The translations under genes and the position numbers were made by a program. This document shows positions 50,265-59,252 of a stretch of DNA of 64,000 bases, in pieces; position 1 is the first letter of the stretch, and each line of letters opens with the position of its first letter. Under the pieces are notes generated by a model. It worked only from the letters and a program-made list of their open reading frames with translations. It did not search any database and had not been told where the DNA came from. The DNA comes from BM003 sp963783695 (GTDB taxonomy: Bacteria > Pseudomonadota > Gammaproteobacteria > Steroidobacterales > BM003), in NCBI GenBank assembly GCA_963783695.1, contig CAWAOM010000008.1, positions 62,001-126,000 of the forward strand, in the 5' to 3' direction.

Positions 50265-51856
50265 CTATCGACATCAGCGCGCTGGCCGCGATGATACGGC
50301 GGATGGATGTATCGGCCACGCTAAAATCGTTCGTCGTCGTGCTCGCATTCCTGTTCGTGGTGAAGAACCTGGCTGTAATCCAGCAGTTCGTTCGCGACAT
50401 CCTGCAGTCAGGTCTTCTCGATGCCGAATCCGGCAGCGTGCTGCTCGCCTGGTCGATCACGGCAGCTGCCGTGGCATTCACGCCTCTTGCGTTCGTTGTC
50501 TGGGACTGGATGGCACGTAAGCAATGGGGCCATCTCGCCGCCATAAACGGGGCGCTGATCGGTGCATGCGGCTATGCCGTGATCGCTGGCCTCCTCGGTT
50601 GGCTCGGCGTGATTACGTTGCTCGAATTCGAACCCGGTGATCGGAGGACACACCTGGTGGCTGCCTCGGCACTCGCCGTGGCTCTGGCACTGCTGACCGG
50701 GTGGATGACAGCACGCTCACCCCGGACTCGCCTGGTGTTCAGCTGGACGACGATCGCAATGATAGTGCTGCTGGCCATTACCCTTCTTTATGCGGCCTTT
50801 GCCGACGAACTCGACGAAGGAGAGGCGTTCGCTGCCGGAGAATTGCCTGTCCTGGCGGGCGTAATCCTGGCCATAGCCGGGTTTGCATGGCTGGTACTCC
50901 GCGCGGTGCGACACCGGATCGCGCTCTCGGGTGATCGCCCGCGCGAGCTGTTGCTCGGCGCGATCCACCGCAAGAGCCTGTGGCCACGTCTGGCGTTTCT
51001 CGCAGGACTCCCTTCTTCGCTGTGGTCAGCACAGGCGATGCTGACCGCCGCGTTCTGGGCCTTTTTGCTGGCAAGGCCACTGGTCTATGCCGGCATGCTG
51101 GCCGTACTGGGAAATATCGCATTCGCCGCAAACAGAAATCTGAGCATCGCGCTCGGTGCGATCCTCATTGTTGCCGGACATCTCCTGTTCTTTTTCGGCA
51201 AGCGGCTGGCGGCCCGACGAATCTGGAATCCGGACAACCCCGCCGACACCCGTCCTCCGGTGCTCTTTCTACGAAGTTTTGCGGACGATCAGCTCAGATT
51301 TAGCCAGCCGTGGTGGAATGTCTTCGGACGCTGGATCGACCTCTGGTCTTTCCGCCGCAACGTCGATGAAACGATGATTGACGAAATCGCGCAGTACGGC
51401 CCGGTGGTAGCCCTCGGCATGCCGGGTGAGACGAACATCCCGTTCGGCGCATCGCGTTACTATTCCTCCCACGACGATTGGCAACGAATCGTCACCGACA
51501 CCGCAAAACGCGCCCATGCCATTGTAATCGGCGCGGGCGATAGTCCCGGCGTGCGCTGGGAGTACGATCTGCTCGCCCGCGAAAGACTGCTCGACAAAAC
51601 GCTTATGCTGTTCCCGGCAACTCTCGACAACGACAATTCGGCAATAGCTGCGCTGCAGGCCTTTTCCGAGGCGACAGATATCGATGTCGCTTGCGAGCCG
51701 GCAGGGGTCGAACGACCCATCGCACTATTATCAACCGATGCGGGCGCAACACTGCTGACAACTCGAGTCCCAACGGCCGCGGCATATGTCGCCGCTGTGC
51801 GTGGGCATTTCCAGCATATTGGTTCGGCGGACTTTGCAGACCAGCTTGGTCTGTAA
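50261..51856 (+). CDS. polytopic membrane protein with TIR-like C-terminal domain
   Basis: 531 residues from GTG. About nine hydrophobic helices in residues 18-310, then a cytosolic domain starting RPPVLFLRSFADD at 331. Motifs in order: MIDEIAQYGPVVALGMPG, FGASRYYSSHDDWQRIVTD and AHAIVIGAGDSPGVRWE (W433-E434), then strand LLDKTLMLFPA. The same order occurs in the protein at 39976-40977. The pattern is that of a Rossmannoid TIR-like fold, with E434 the candidate catalytic position; this is inference. Coupled to the preceding polytopic protein. A membrane-tethered signalling or defence role is a hypothesis. Confidence 0.7.
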   Translation: MTIDISALAAMIRRMDVSATLKSFVVVLAFLFVVKNLAVIQQFVRDILQSGLLDAESGSVLLAWSITAAAVAFTPLAFVVWDWMARKQWGHLAAINGALIGACGYAVIAGLLGWLGVITLLEFEPGDRRTHLVAASALAVALALLTGWMTARSPRTRLVFSWTTIAMIVLLAITLLYAAFADELDEGEAFAAGELPVLAGVILAIAGFAWLVLRAVRHRIALSGDRPRELLLGAIHRKSLWPRLAFLAGLPSSLWSAQAMLTAAFWAFLLARPLVYAGMLAVLGNIAFAANRNLSIALGAILIVAGHLLFFFGKRLAARRIWNPDNPADTRPPVLFLRSFADDQLRFSQPWWNVFGRWIDLWSFRRNVDETMIDEIAQYGPVVALGMPGETNIPFGASRYYSSHDDWQRIVTDTAKRAHAIVIGAGDSPGVRWEYDLLARERLLDKTLMLFPATLDNDNSAIAALQAFSEATDIDVACEPAGVERPIALLSTDAGATLLTTRVPTAAAYVAAVRGHFQHIGSADFADQLGL

Positions 51857-52238
51857 CCGCCAGCAATCAGCACCGCCCGGCGCTGGTTGAGACTAAGAAC
51901 TCCCTGCCACCTCCAACCGGATCGTGCATGGTGTGGCGAAGGCCGATCCTGACGCGGACCGACAAAACGTATCTGCGCCGGAGTTCGACGGTAACCGCGA
52001 CGCAGGTCTATCGGTCTCGCTGGCCAATGGAACTTCCTGTGAACCGGGTGGTGCCCACGCCATGTAAGGGCTGACCCACAGCACTCGCGCGGCATCGACG
52101 ACCGAAACCGATGCATAAATTGTCACGGTACCGCAGCCGCCGGCGCTGCAGCGATCTCAGCAGACCCGCCTTGCCGCTAGTCAGCGGCATGGTTACGATG
52201 TAGGGCTACCGAGGCGACAGCAGTGATGCAATCCCGGC
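51857..52238. other. intergenic region, no supported gene
   Basis: 382 bases between the TIR-like and CHAD genes. A minus-strand frame (52126 to 51893) gives MTIYASVSVVDAARVLWVSP, without start signals or family. Promoter for CHAD-ParA is expected near the end. Confidence 0.35.
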
Positions 52239-53798
52239 ATGGCACAACAAGGACGTACATTTCGTGCTGCACGGCCCGTCAGCGCGACGGCGATCGTCGA
52301 GCTCCTGCGCCGGCGTTTCCGCTTGCAGGTCGAGGCCGCACACAATCAGGACCTGACCTACTACGACACGTTTGATGCCCGCCTGCATGTAAACCGGCTG
52401 ACGCTCGCCCATAGTGCGGGCGAGCTAAGGCTGGCTTCCCTCGACGGACAGCCCCTGTACAGCGAGCGACAAAAATCCGCGCCGTCATTTGCGCAGAGCC
52501 TTGCGGACGGTCCATTGCGCGATGCGCTCGTCGCGGCTGCCGGCATCCGCCGGCTGCTGCCGCTGGTCACGGTGAACAGCGTCATCTATCCGCTGCGCGT
52601 GCTCGACGGTGACGACAAAACCGTCGTGCGGCTGCAACTGGAACAGGGCCACGCGCGCCTGCCACGCTCGGCGCGCGATCAGGGCACGCCGCTGCGCGCG
52701 TTGATCCACGTACTGCCGGTCAAGGGATACGAGGAGGAACTCGCCAGCGTCATTGAAGCGCTCGAACAGGCACCAGAGCTTGCCCGTGAAAGCGTCGATG
52801 CGGTCGTCGCGGCGATCGAGGCCAGCGGTGGCCGCCTGGTGGAAAATCCGTGCAAACTGAGGCCGGAGCTCGACCCTGCAACAGCCGCCGGGGAGGCGAT
52901 GCGACGCATCCATCGCAAGCTTCTCGAGATCGTGCGCCTGAACGAGGACGGCGTGCGGGCGGCAACCGACAGCGAGTTCCTGCACGACTACCGCGTAACG
53001 GTGCGACGTATTCGCTCCGCGCTGAGCCAGGTAAAAGCGGTGTTCGCGGCGGAACGCGTTGCGCACTTTGCGGCAGAATTCAAATGGCTGGCGGCCGCAA
53101 CCGGGCCGGCGCGCGATGCCGACGTGTTCCTGCTGAAACTCCCTGACTATCGCGCCACCCTGCCCGAGAAGACCCGGCGCGACCTCGATCCGCTCGAGGT
53201 CTTCCTGAAAAAGCGCCAGCGCCGCGCCTACCGGAATCTGCGCAAAACCCTCGCCTCGGAGCGCTATGCGCGTCTTATGGCCGACTGGGAGACGTTTCTG
53301 AGCGAGTCCGATCAGGCACCCGGGAACGTATCAAACGCCGCGCGCCCGCTTGGCGCCGTCGCCTCCGAACGTATAGCAAAAACCGCCCGGCGCGTTCTGA
53401 AAAACGGCAGCGCGATCGATGACGACACACCGGCGGCGGCGCTGCACGCGCTTCGTCTGCGGTGCAAAAAGCTCAGATACCTGCTCGATCTGTTCGCCGG
53501 GTTGTACGACGCGGACGCCATCGCAAAGCTGTTGCGCGATCTGAAAAAACTCCAGGACAACCTCGGCGATTTCAACGACTGCGAGGTGCAGCAGGATACT
53601 CTGCAGTCATTCGCAACCGAGATGGCAGCGGCCGGCGAGACACCGGTCGAAACCTTTCTCGCAATGGGGCGTCTCGAGGACCGCTTGCAGATCGGACAGG
53701 AACGCGCCCGGCACAAGTTCTCGCGCCGATTCGAGCGTTTCGCCAGCTCCGCCAATCGGCGTCTCATCCGCCAGATTTTCACAAGTGGTAGCCAATGA
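52239..53798 (+). CDS. CHAD domain protein with CYTH-like N-terminus
   Basis: 519 residues. N-terminal about 200 residues look like a diverged CYTH-type beta-barrel (alternating strands, VNSVIYPLRVLDGDDKTVVR), lacking a clear ExExK motif. Residues about 230-510 form a CHAD domain: helical with conserved histidines and basic residues (FLHDYRVTVRRIRSALSQVK, ALHALRLRCKKLRYLLDLF and LQDNLGDFNDCEV). CHAD domains bind polyphosphate and go to polyphosphate granules in some bacteria. The stop overlaps the ATG of the ParA gene (ATGA), so the two are co-translated. Confidence 0.88.
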   Translation: MAQQGRTFRAARPVSATAIVELLRRRFRLQVEAAHNQDLTYYDTFDARLHVNRLTLAHSAGELRLASLDGQPLYSERQKSAPSFAQSLADGPLRDALVAAAGIRRLLPLVTVNSVIYPLRVLDGDDKTVVRLQLEQGHARLPRSARDQGTPLRALIHVLPVKGYEEELASVIEALEQAPELARESVDAVVAAIEASGGRLVENPCKLRPELDPATAAGEAMRRIHRKLLEIVRLNEDGVRAATDSEFLHDYRVTVRRIRSALSQVKAVFAAERVAHFAAEFKWLAAATGPARDADVFLLKLPDYRATLPEKTRRDLDPLEVFLKKRQRRAYRNLRKTLASERYARLMADWETFLSESDQAPGNVSNAARPLGAVASERIAKTARRVLKNGSAIDDDTPAAALHALRLRCKKLRYLLDLFAGLYDADAIAKLLRDLKKLQDNLGDFNDCEVQQDTLQSFATEMAAAGETPVETFLAMGRLEDRLQIGQERARHKFSRRFERFASSANRRLIRQIFTSGSQ

Positions 53799-54628
53799 GA
53801 TCACTCGCTGTTTACAACATCAAAGGCGGCGTCGGCAAGACTGCGACGGCGGTAAACCTGGCCTATCTCGCCGCGGCCGACGGCTTGCGCACGCTGCTGT
53901 GGGATCTCGACCCGCAGGGCGCCGCAACGTTCTATTTCCGGGTACGGGCGAAGGTCAAGGGCGGCGCTCATAGCCTGGTACATGGCAAGAGCGATCTCGA
54001 CAGCAGGATTCGCGGCAGCGATTACGACAATCTCGACATCCTTCCGGCGGACTTCTCGTACCGCAACCTCGATCTCGAACTGGGTGAGGCCAAGAAGCCC
54101 ACCCGGCGGCTGGCACGACTGCTGAAGCCACTGCGCAAGCAATACGATGTCCTGATTATCGATTGTGCGCCGAGTATCTCGCTGGTGTCGGAGGGTGTGT
54201 TCGAGGCGACCGACGCGTTGCTGATTCCGACCATTCCGACGCCACTGTCGCTGAACACCCTCGCCCAGCTCACCCGTCACCTGCGCCAGGCGGACAACCG
54301 GTTACGTCTGATTCCGTTTTTCTGCATGGTTGACCGGCGCAAGGCGCTGCATCGCAAGATGTGCGACGACCCTCAAAGCGACAAGATCGGGTTCATGAAA
54401 ACGGCGATCCCGTATTCTTCCGAGGTCGAACAGATGGGCATTAGCCGCGCACCGCTGGCGGCCACCGCGCCGGGCGGCCGGGTGACACGCGCCTACGGCA
54501 AGTTGTGGAAGGAGGTCCTGGCACGGCTGGATGAGCCGGTCAGTGGACGCCCGCCGGCGCCGAGAAAGATTCGCAGGATGATGCGCGCGGGGAAAATCAC
54601 GACAGCTCCCGACAGCGGTGACAAATAG
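53795..54628 (+). CDS. ParA-family ATPase coupled to CHAD protein
   Basis: 277 residues. Deviant Walker A KGGVGKT (10-16), preceded by IY-like strand LAVYNI, Walker A' in LLWDLDPQGAATFYF, and Walker B VLIIDCAPSISLVSEG. The basic C-terminus (PPAPRKIRRMMRAGK) could help non-specific DNA binding, as in cargo-positioning ParA proteins. No ParB gene or parS is nearby, so it is probably an orphan ParA for a non-chromosomal cargo, here perhaps the CHAD protein or its granule. Confidence 0.92.
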   Translation: MRSLAVYNIKGGVGKTATAVNLAYLAAADGLRTLLWDLDPQGAATFYFRVRAKVKGGAHSLVHGKSDLDSRIRGSDYDNLDILPADFSYRNLDLELGEAKKPTRRLARLLKPLRKQYDVLIIDCAPSISLVSEGVFEATDALLIPTIPTPLSLNTLAQLTRHLRQADNRLRLIPFFCMVDRRKALHRKMCDDPQSDKIGFMKTAIPYSSEVEQMGISRAPLAATAPGGRVTRAYGKLWKEVLARLDEPVSGRPPAPRKIRRMMRAGKITTAPDSGDK

Positions 54629-54928
54629 CTGGCGGCCGCCGATCTCGTCGCCAGCCCGAGCCCGCCGGCTTGCAGCCGGGCGGCAGCGGTTGCGGCATTC
54701 GACTATTTTTGTCGAACAGGGGGCGGCAGACTCGACCACCACATCCAGATGGAGTTGACCGCCGGTCCGGCTACCTCCAAAGGCCCTGCGCTACAGCGGC
54801 GAACCCGTTGATTGCGTCAGGACCAATATCGTTTTTGAGATCCGGAATTCAGGTGCGCCCGGTGTCAAACCCGATACCGGCTCGACCCGGGACTGGTATT
54901 TGACTTGGCACAATCAGGAAGAGCCTTC

Positions 54929-55972
54929 ATGCGAAAAATCACGCTGCCCGCAGTCGCCGCGATATTTGCTATTGCCCCGGTCGTAGCCAATGCGATCGAT
55001 GACCTGCCACCGTCATTCGATCAGATCATCGAACTGCTCGATCTCGATCCAGCGATCAAGGAGCGGGCGATGGCGGGCGAAATTGTCACTTACGATCGCG
55101 AGGACAGCATGGAGCGGGAACTCGCCATCGCGCTGGTTGCGGTAATCAACCGACCCTATCCCGAATTCATCGAGGCGGTGCGCGGCGACCGCCTGCTCCA
55201 GTACAACCAGTTCATCCTCGATTTCGTCCGGATCGAGGGTCCGCCGGATGTCAGCAAGTTCGAAGGACTGGGTTACACCGCGGACGAGATCAGCGAGGCA
55301 CGCGCGCTGCTGGAGGTAAAGCCCGGCGAGAAGTTCAACCTGTCGGCCGATGAAATCGAAGCGCTCGCCGAACTGCGAAGCAAGACTAAAGGACTGGATG
55401 ATGCGGCGCTGATCGAGACTGTTAATGAGGCACTGCGCGCTTTTCTCGCCGAGCGCCTGCGCGAGTATCAGGAGGATGGGGTTGAAGGCATCGCCCCATA
55501 CCAGCGCAGCCGCAATAAGGCGACTTCACCGGCCGAGGAACTCGAGGCAGCCAACCGCGCGATGGCGGACTTGAAGCGCTCGATGCCTAACTTTCACGAT
55601 GTCCTCGAAAATTTCCCTGGCGCGCGTATCCAGCAAATAGAGCATCGCTTTTATGTCTTGAAGCTGGATATCGCGGATCGCCCCGGCTTCGTGATCTCAC
55701 ACCGGATCTATTTCTTTGGCAATCAATTTGCCGCACTGGCCGAGCGCCATATCTATTCGCCGCATTTCTATAATTCGCTGCAACTCGTCGCCGGCGTTAT
55801 TCCGGAGCAGGACAAGTCGGTGGTGTTTTATGGCAGCCGTACCTATACCGACCAGGTGGCCGGCTTCGCCAGCGGCGTCAAACACTCGGCCGGCGGCAAG
55901 CAGCTCGCCGAGGGTATCACTGCGTTACTCGAGGATCTTCGCCGCAGCGTGGAGTCGGAACCGGCCAACTAA
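54929..55972 (+). CDS. exported protein of unknown function
   Basis: 347 residues from an ATG after AGGAAGAG. Signal peptide MRKITLPAVAAIFAIAPVVANA. The mature part is acidic and mostly helical up to about residue 220 (many EALAELRSK-type segments), then a beta-rich half (HRFYVLKLDIADRPGFVISH, IYFFGNQFAALAERHIYSPH, YNSLQLVAGVIPEQDKSVVF). No family recognised. The 300 bases before it hold no gene. Confidence 0.65.
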   Translation: MRKITLPAVAAIFAIAPVVANAIDDLPPSFDQIIELLDLDPAIKERAMAGEIVTYDREDSMERELAIALVAVINRPYPEFIEAVRGDRLLQYNQFILDFVRIEGPPDVSKFEGLGYTADEISEARALLEVKPGEKFNLSADEIEALAELRSKTKGLDDAALIETVNEALRAFLAERLREYQEDGVEGIAPYQRSRNKATSPAEELEAANRAMADLKRSMPNFHDVLENFPGARIQQIEHRFYVLKLDIADRPGFVISHRIYFFGNQFAALAERHIYSPHFYNSLQLVAGVIPEQDKSVVFYGSRTYTDQVAGFASGVKHSAGGKQLAEGITALLEDLRRSVESEPAN

Positions 55973-56021
55973 AGACGCCGGCCAGGCGTCTGACGGCCCG
56001 GCCAGCGCACCATAGTTCGGG

Positions 56022-56606
56022 TCAGAAATCGTTTTTGCTAGTGCTCTCAGCCTCGACCGCAACGCCGGTTGCTCTGTTATCGCTGGGTGCGGTCATGGGC
56101 TGCCGTAACTTGGGCCACGTTGTCGAAGATGCACCCGAGGCGGTCGATTGCGCTGGGGTCCTGGTCTTGGCCTGGCCTTCGATTCGCCACCCGGTGCCGT
56201 AAGGATTATTCGGGCTGTCGCTGCGATAGCGGCTGCCGGCCCCATACGGGTTATTGACGCTCTCCGACGAGTAACGGCTGCCGTAACGGCCGTGCGGGTT
56301 GGAGGTGGACTCCGGGTCATAGCGGTTGCTGCTCAGCCTGCCGCGATAGTTGCCTTCGCTGTCGTAGAGCTTTGGCGCATTGCTAGCATACGGGCTTGCC
56401 ACCGAGTTGTTGGAATACGGGCTGCCGTAAGTGCTGTACGGGTTTTTGACGCCGTCGGGCTTGTGGGGACTGCCCGCTCCGTAAGGATTGGCAGTGGACT
56501 CGGCGCGGTACGGGTTGGCGCTCCACTGACCGAGGTCGTCCTGCGCCACCACAGCGGTCGATGAGAACACCCCGACAAAAAGAAGGAAATAGATACCCTT
56601 GCGCAT
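56022..56606 (-). CDS. exported NPYG-repeat protein
   Basis: 194 residues, AGGGGAGC before the ATG, signal peptide MRKGIYFLLFVGVFSSTAVVAQD. The mature part is a string of about seven imperfect repeats with the core S-x-x-NPYG (ESTANPYGAGSPHK, VKNPYSTYGSPYSNN, ESTSNPHGRYGSRYSSE, VNNPYGAGSRYRSD, PNNPYGTGW), rich in Ser, Tyr, Asn and Gly, then a low-complexity Thr/Ser tail. Low-complexity secreted proteins of this kind occur in xanthomonad-like bacteria. Function unknown; binding to peptidoglycan or surface is only a guess. Confidence 0.7.
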   Translation of the reverse strand: MRKGIYFLLFVGVFSSTAVVAQDDLGQWSANPYRAESTANPYGAGSPHKPDGVKNPYSTYGSPYSNNSVASPYASNAPKLYDSEGNYRGRLSSNRYDPESTSNPHGRYGSRYSSESVNNPYGAGSRYRSDSPNNPYGTGWRIEGQAKTRTPAQSTASGASSTTWPKLRQPMTAPSDNRATGVAVEAESTSKNDF

Positions 56607-56855
56607 TGTTCGCTCCCCTTAAGCGGACGCGTACCTAATTGGCGCCCGGGTTGTGACATTCGGCAACCGAGCCGGATCGGCGACGGCTACCCCATGCACA
56701 CAGGCTAGCGAATGCGAGGCTCAGGGGGTGAGCCAGGGCCGGCGCATGTTTAGAAAACAACCGACCGGCCGGGCGACGGCATCGCCTGTTCGTCATTTCC
56801 GGCGCGTTATTGCCGGTGCCCGAACCGGCCGTCGCTCCGTCGCGACGGGACAATA

Positions 56856-57533
56856 CTAATCCTTACCCATCAGCTTGTAAGGCCCGCCCTTCTCCAGCGC
56901 CTGCTGGTAGGCCGGACGCGCCCGCATTCTCGTGAGGTATCCCTCGAGGTTGGGATAATCGGCGGCGAGATTGCTACGCACCTCCGCAGCCTCGACCGCA
57001 AAGCTCATGTGGATGTCGGCGGCGGTGAGGGCATCGCCGACGAACCAGTTCCGGCCCTCGAGCGATGACTCCATGAACGCCAGGTTACGGGCCACATTGG
57101 GATCGAGATAACCGTTGCGAACCTTTGCGACGATGCCTTTCGCAATCGGCTTGACGAAGAACGGCATCGGCGCGGTTTCGATGCGGCCCATGATCAGAGA
57201 GAGGATCATCAACGGCATGAAACTGCCCTCCGCGTAGTGCAGCCAGTAAGTGTAGGCGAGGCGCTGCGGCGTACCCTCGGCCGGCAGCAGAGTGCCGTCG
57301 TCGTATTTGCCAACCAGGTATTCGACGATCGCGCCGGACTCGGCGACCGTCACGCCGTTATCGGTAATCACCGGCGACTTACCGAGCGGATGAATCTTCG
57401 TTAGCGACGCCGGCGCCAGGCTGGTCGCGGGATCGCGCTTGTAGCGCTTGATCTCGTATTCGACGCCGAGTTCTTCAAGCAGCCACAGGATGCGCTGCGA
57501 GCGCGAGTTTTCCAGGTGGTGGATTGTCAGCAT
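56856..57533 (-). CDS. glutathione S-transferase
   Basis: 225 residues. N-terminal domain with HHLENSRSQRILWLLEELGV (Ser as catalytic position typical for beta/phi-like bacterial GSTs), IHPLGKSPVITDNG and VAESGAIVEYLVGKYDDG; C-terminal helical domain with VGDALTAADIHMSFAVEAAE and LTRMRARPAYQQAL. Cytosolic. Substrate unknown. No operon partner; a repeat-rich intergenic region lies upstream. Confidence 0.9.
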   Translation of the reverse strand: MLTIHHLENSRSQRILWLLEELGVEYEIKRYKRDPATSLAPASLTKIHPLGKSPVITDNGVTVAESGAIVEYLVGKYDDGTLLPAEGTPQRLAYTYWLHYAEGSFMPLMILSLIMGRIETAPMPFFVKPIAKGIVAKVRNGYLDPNVARNLAFMESSLEGRNWFVGDALTAADIHMSFAVEAAEVRSNLAADYPNLEGYLTRMRARPAYQQALEKGGPYKLMGKD

Positions 57534-57610
57534 GGAGCATGCGCCTTTAATGGACAGTTAGCTCATCATACCCGCCGCGAACCCGGCCCGGTCGATGCAA
57601 CATTTACGGT

Positions 57611-57734
57611 GAGTTTAGGGACAGTGACGAGTGTAGGGAAAGTGACCCTAATTAGGGAGTTTAGGGACAGTGACCCTAATAGGAGGGAAGTTTCGGGACA
57701 ACGACTATAATTAGTTAAAGTCACTGTCCCTAAA
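57611..57734. repeat. cluster of 15-18-bp direct and inverted repeats
   Basis: GAGTTTAGGGACAGTGAC occurs at 57611-57628 and 57657-57674; a degenerate copy lies between them (57631-57654); the inverse GTCACTGTCCCTAAA is at 57720-57734. These motifs, with interspersed TAATTA, look like REP-type or RAYT-associated repeats or a small non-autonomous element. Nothing coding is in the region. Confidence 0.75.
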
Positions 57735-57755
57735 TAGCTCTAAATAGCTGAACAG

Positions 57756-57783
57756 AAAAAGCCCCGTCCATTGCGGACGGGGC
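57756..57783 (-). terminator. rho-independent terminator of the secreted PPC-domain gene
   Basis: On the minus strand GCCCCGTCC and GGACGGGGC (9-bp perfect stem, five-base loop) are followed by TTTTT. It sits 40 bases past the stop codon of the gene at 57823-59076. It also separates that gene from the repeat cluster. Confidence 0.9.
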
Positions 57784-57822
57784 CTCTGCACTTCCGCGGC
57801 ACCGCAGCGGCGTCGCCGAGAA

Positions 57823-59076
57823 TTACTGACTAACCTTTCCGCGCTTCCGTCCGTGCGCTTGCAGCAAGGCCGCCGCTACTTTCGGCTCCAACGCCTGAAA
57901 TGAACCGAACTGCTTGCTGACACAGAACAGTGGCATGTTGCTCAGCGTTCCCATGAAGGCCGTTTTGCGATCGGAGAACCAGGCATCGGCACAGAAGAAC
58001 GCGCCTTCGGCAACGCCGGCTGGCACCCGGAAACTAAACTGCAACGTGCGGCTGTCCATCGAGGGTATGCGAACAAACTTTTTGTTGTACGCCGCGAATA
58101 CGCTGTAACCCAATGTCGATCCGGTACCCGATGCCTGAACGATGCTCCAGCCAAGACCGCGGATGTCGTCCGCCGTGTTGTTGTGCACGTCGACCGTGTA
58201 GCGGCACACACCGCCCTCAGCAGGCAGATCCACGCAAGGCAAGACATTTATCATCGAAATGGGCGGGGGTGCCAGGGCGATATCACCAACATCATAGTTC
58301 TCAGCCTCGCCGACAGCGAATGGAGCGGTTTCCGCCGGCTGATAGCCCTCGGCGCGTGCCGCGACCAGGTAACTGCCGATTTCCAGCGGAGCGCCGATGT
58401 CGTCGGTCTCGACCCTGAACATCCCGTCAGCGTCGATCGGCAAGAAAACGACGTAATTAAAGCAACCGGCATTACTACAGCGAAACAATTCCGCAAATGC
58501 ATACGGCGACTCGATACCCGACAGCGGCTCACCGCTAAACGCGCTCACCACCCGGCCGCTGATCGAGCCGATCGCCGGCGGCGCTTCGAGGAGACTGAGC
58601 TCGTAACTGCCCTCCTGACCGTGCGACCCAATAAACTCGTTATCGCAGCAGCCGCTCGCGGCGAGGACAACAACGCCGTCTGCGGGCACTTCCAGATCGA
58701 TCTGCGAATCGAGACCGAGCACCGAGTCATCGTTCGCCGCAAGCAGATTGCAGTCGGAGTCGAACAACCCAAGGTACGGATCGCCGAGCGTGCCCACGCC
58801 AATGGTCGCACCACGAAGCTCCGCGCGCATCCGCATCCCCGGGCTTGCGTCGAACTGATAGAAATCAATATCGAAGACGGGCGGATCCGCGGTGTAATCC
58901 GTTTCGAGGCTGCCCGATACGATCACAGGCAGGCCCCCGGTCGCACCGACATTCTGTGCCGCCAGGCAAGCGTCATTCGGTTCTTGTTCCGCCACCTGCG
59001 CAAGAACCGGCGCCGGGTCCAAGACCAGCCATGCGGCCAGCACGATGCCGGCCGAAAGTATCAACGGGTGTTTCAT
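57823..59076 (-). CDS. exported PPC-domain protein with carboxypeptidase-regulatory-like domain
   Basis: 417 residues, AGGAGAGG before the ATG, signal peptide MKHPLILSAGIVLAAWLVLD then PAPVLAQ. First domain (about 30-165) is PPC-like: VAEQEPNDACLAAQNVGAT, with VFDIDFYQFDASPGMRMRAE and DPYLGLFDSDCNLLAANDDS, typical of calcium-like acidic loops. Second (about 170-265) is a carboxypeptidase-regulatory/CNA-B-like beta sandwich (GSISGRVVSAFSGEPLSGIE). Third (about 265-390) is a further beta domain with VCRYTVDVHNNTADDIRGLG. No catalytic domain: probably a surface or secreted adhesion-type protein. Confidence 0.75.
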   Translation of the reverse strand: MKHPLILSAGIVLAAWLVLDPAPVLAQVAEQEPNDACLAAQNVGATGGLPVIVSGSLETDYTADPPVFDIDFYQFDASPGMRMRAELRGATIGVGTLGDPYLGLFDSDCNLLAANDDSVLGLDSQIDLEVPADGVVVLAASGCCDNEFIGSHGQEGSYELSLLEAPPAIGSISGRVVSAFSGEPLSGIESPYAFAELFRCSNAGCFNYVVFLPIDADGMFRVETDDIGAPLEIGSYLVAARAEGYQPAETAPFAVGEAENYDVGDIALAPPPISMINVLPCVDLPAEGGVCRYTVDVHNNTADDIRGLGWSIVQASGTGSTLGYSVFAAYNKKFVRIPSMDSRTLQFSFRVPAGVAEGAFFCADAWFSDRKTAFMGTLSNMPLFCVSKQFGSFQALEPKVAAALLQAHGRKRGKVSQ

Positions 59077-59252
59077 AAAATCCTCTCCTGATGCATGTCA
59101 TGCATCCTCATTCCGCGCCCGGTATGGGCCCGGCCTTGCACCCGGCGCGTTCCTGACATTCAGCTAACTCAACGCGCCGGAAAAATCCTTCGGTGTGTGA
59201 CGGGCAGTCGCCACTGGCCGCGATCAGCTGCAGCGTCGTTGCGAGAGAACCG

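Noticed and set aside
51893..52126. 77-codon frame on the minus strand
   Set aside because: Somewhat protein-like but no start signals, no family and an overlapping expected promoter.
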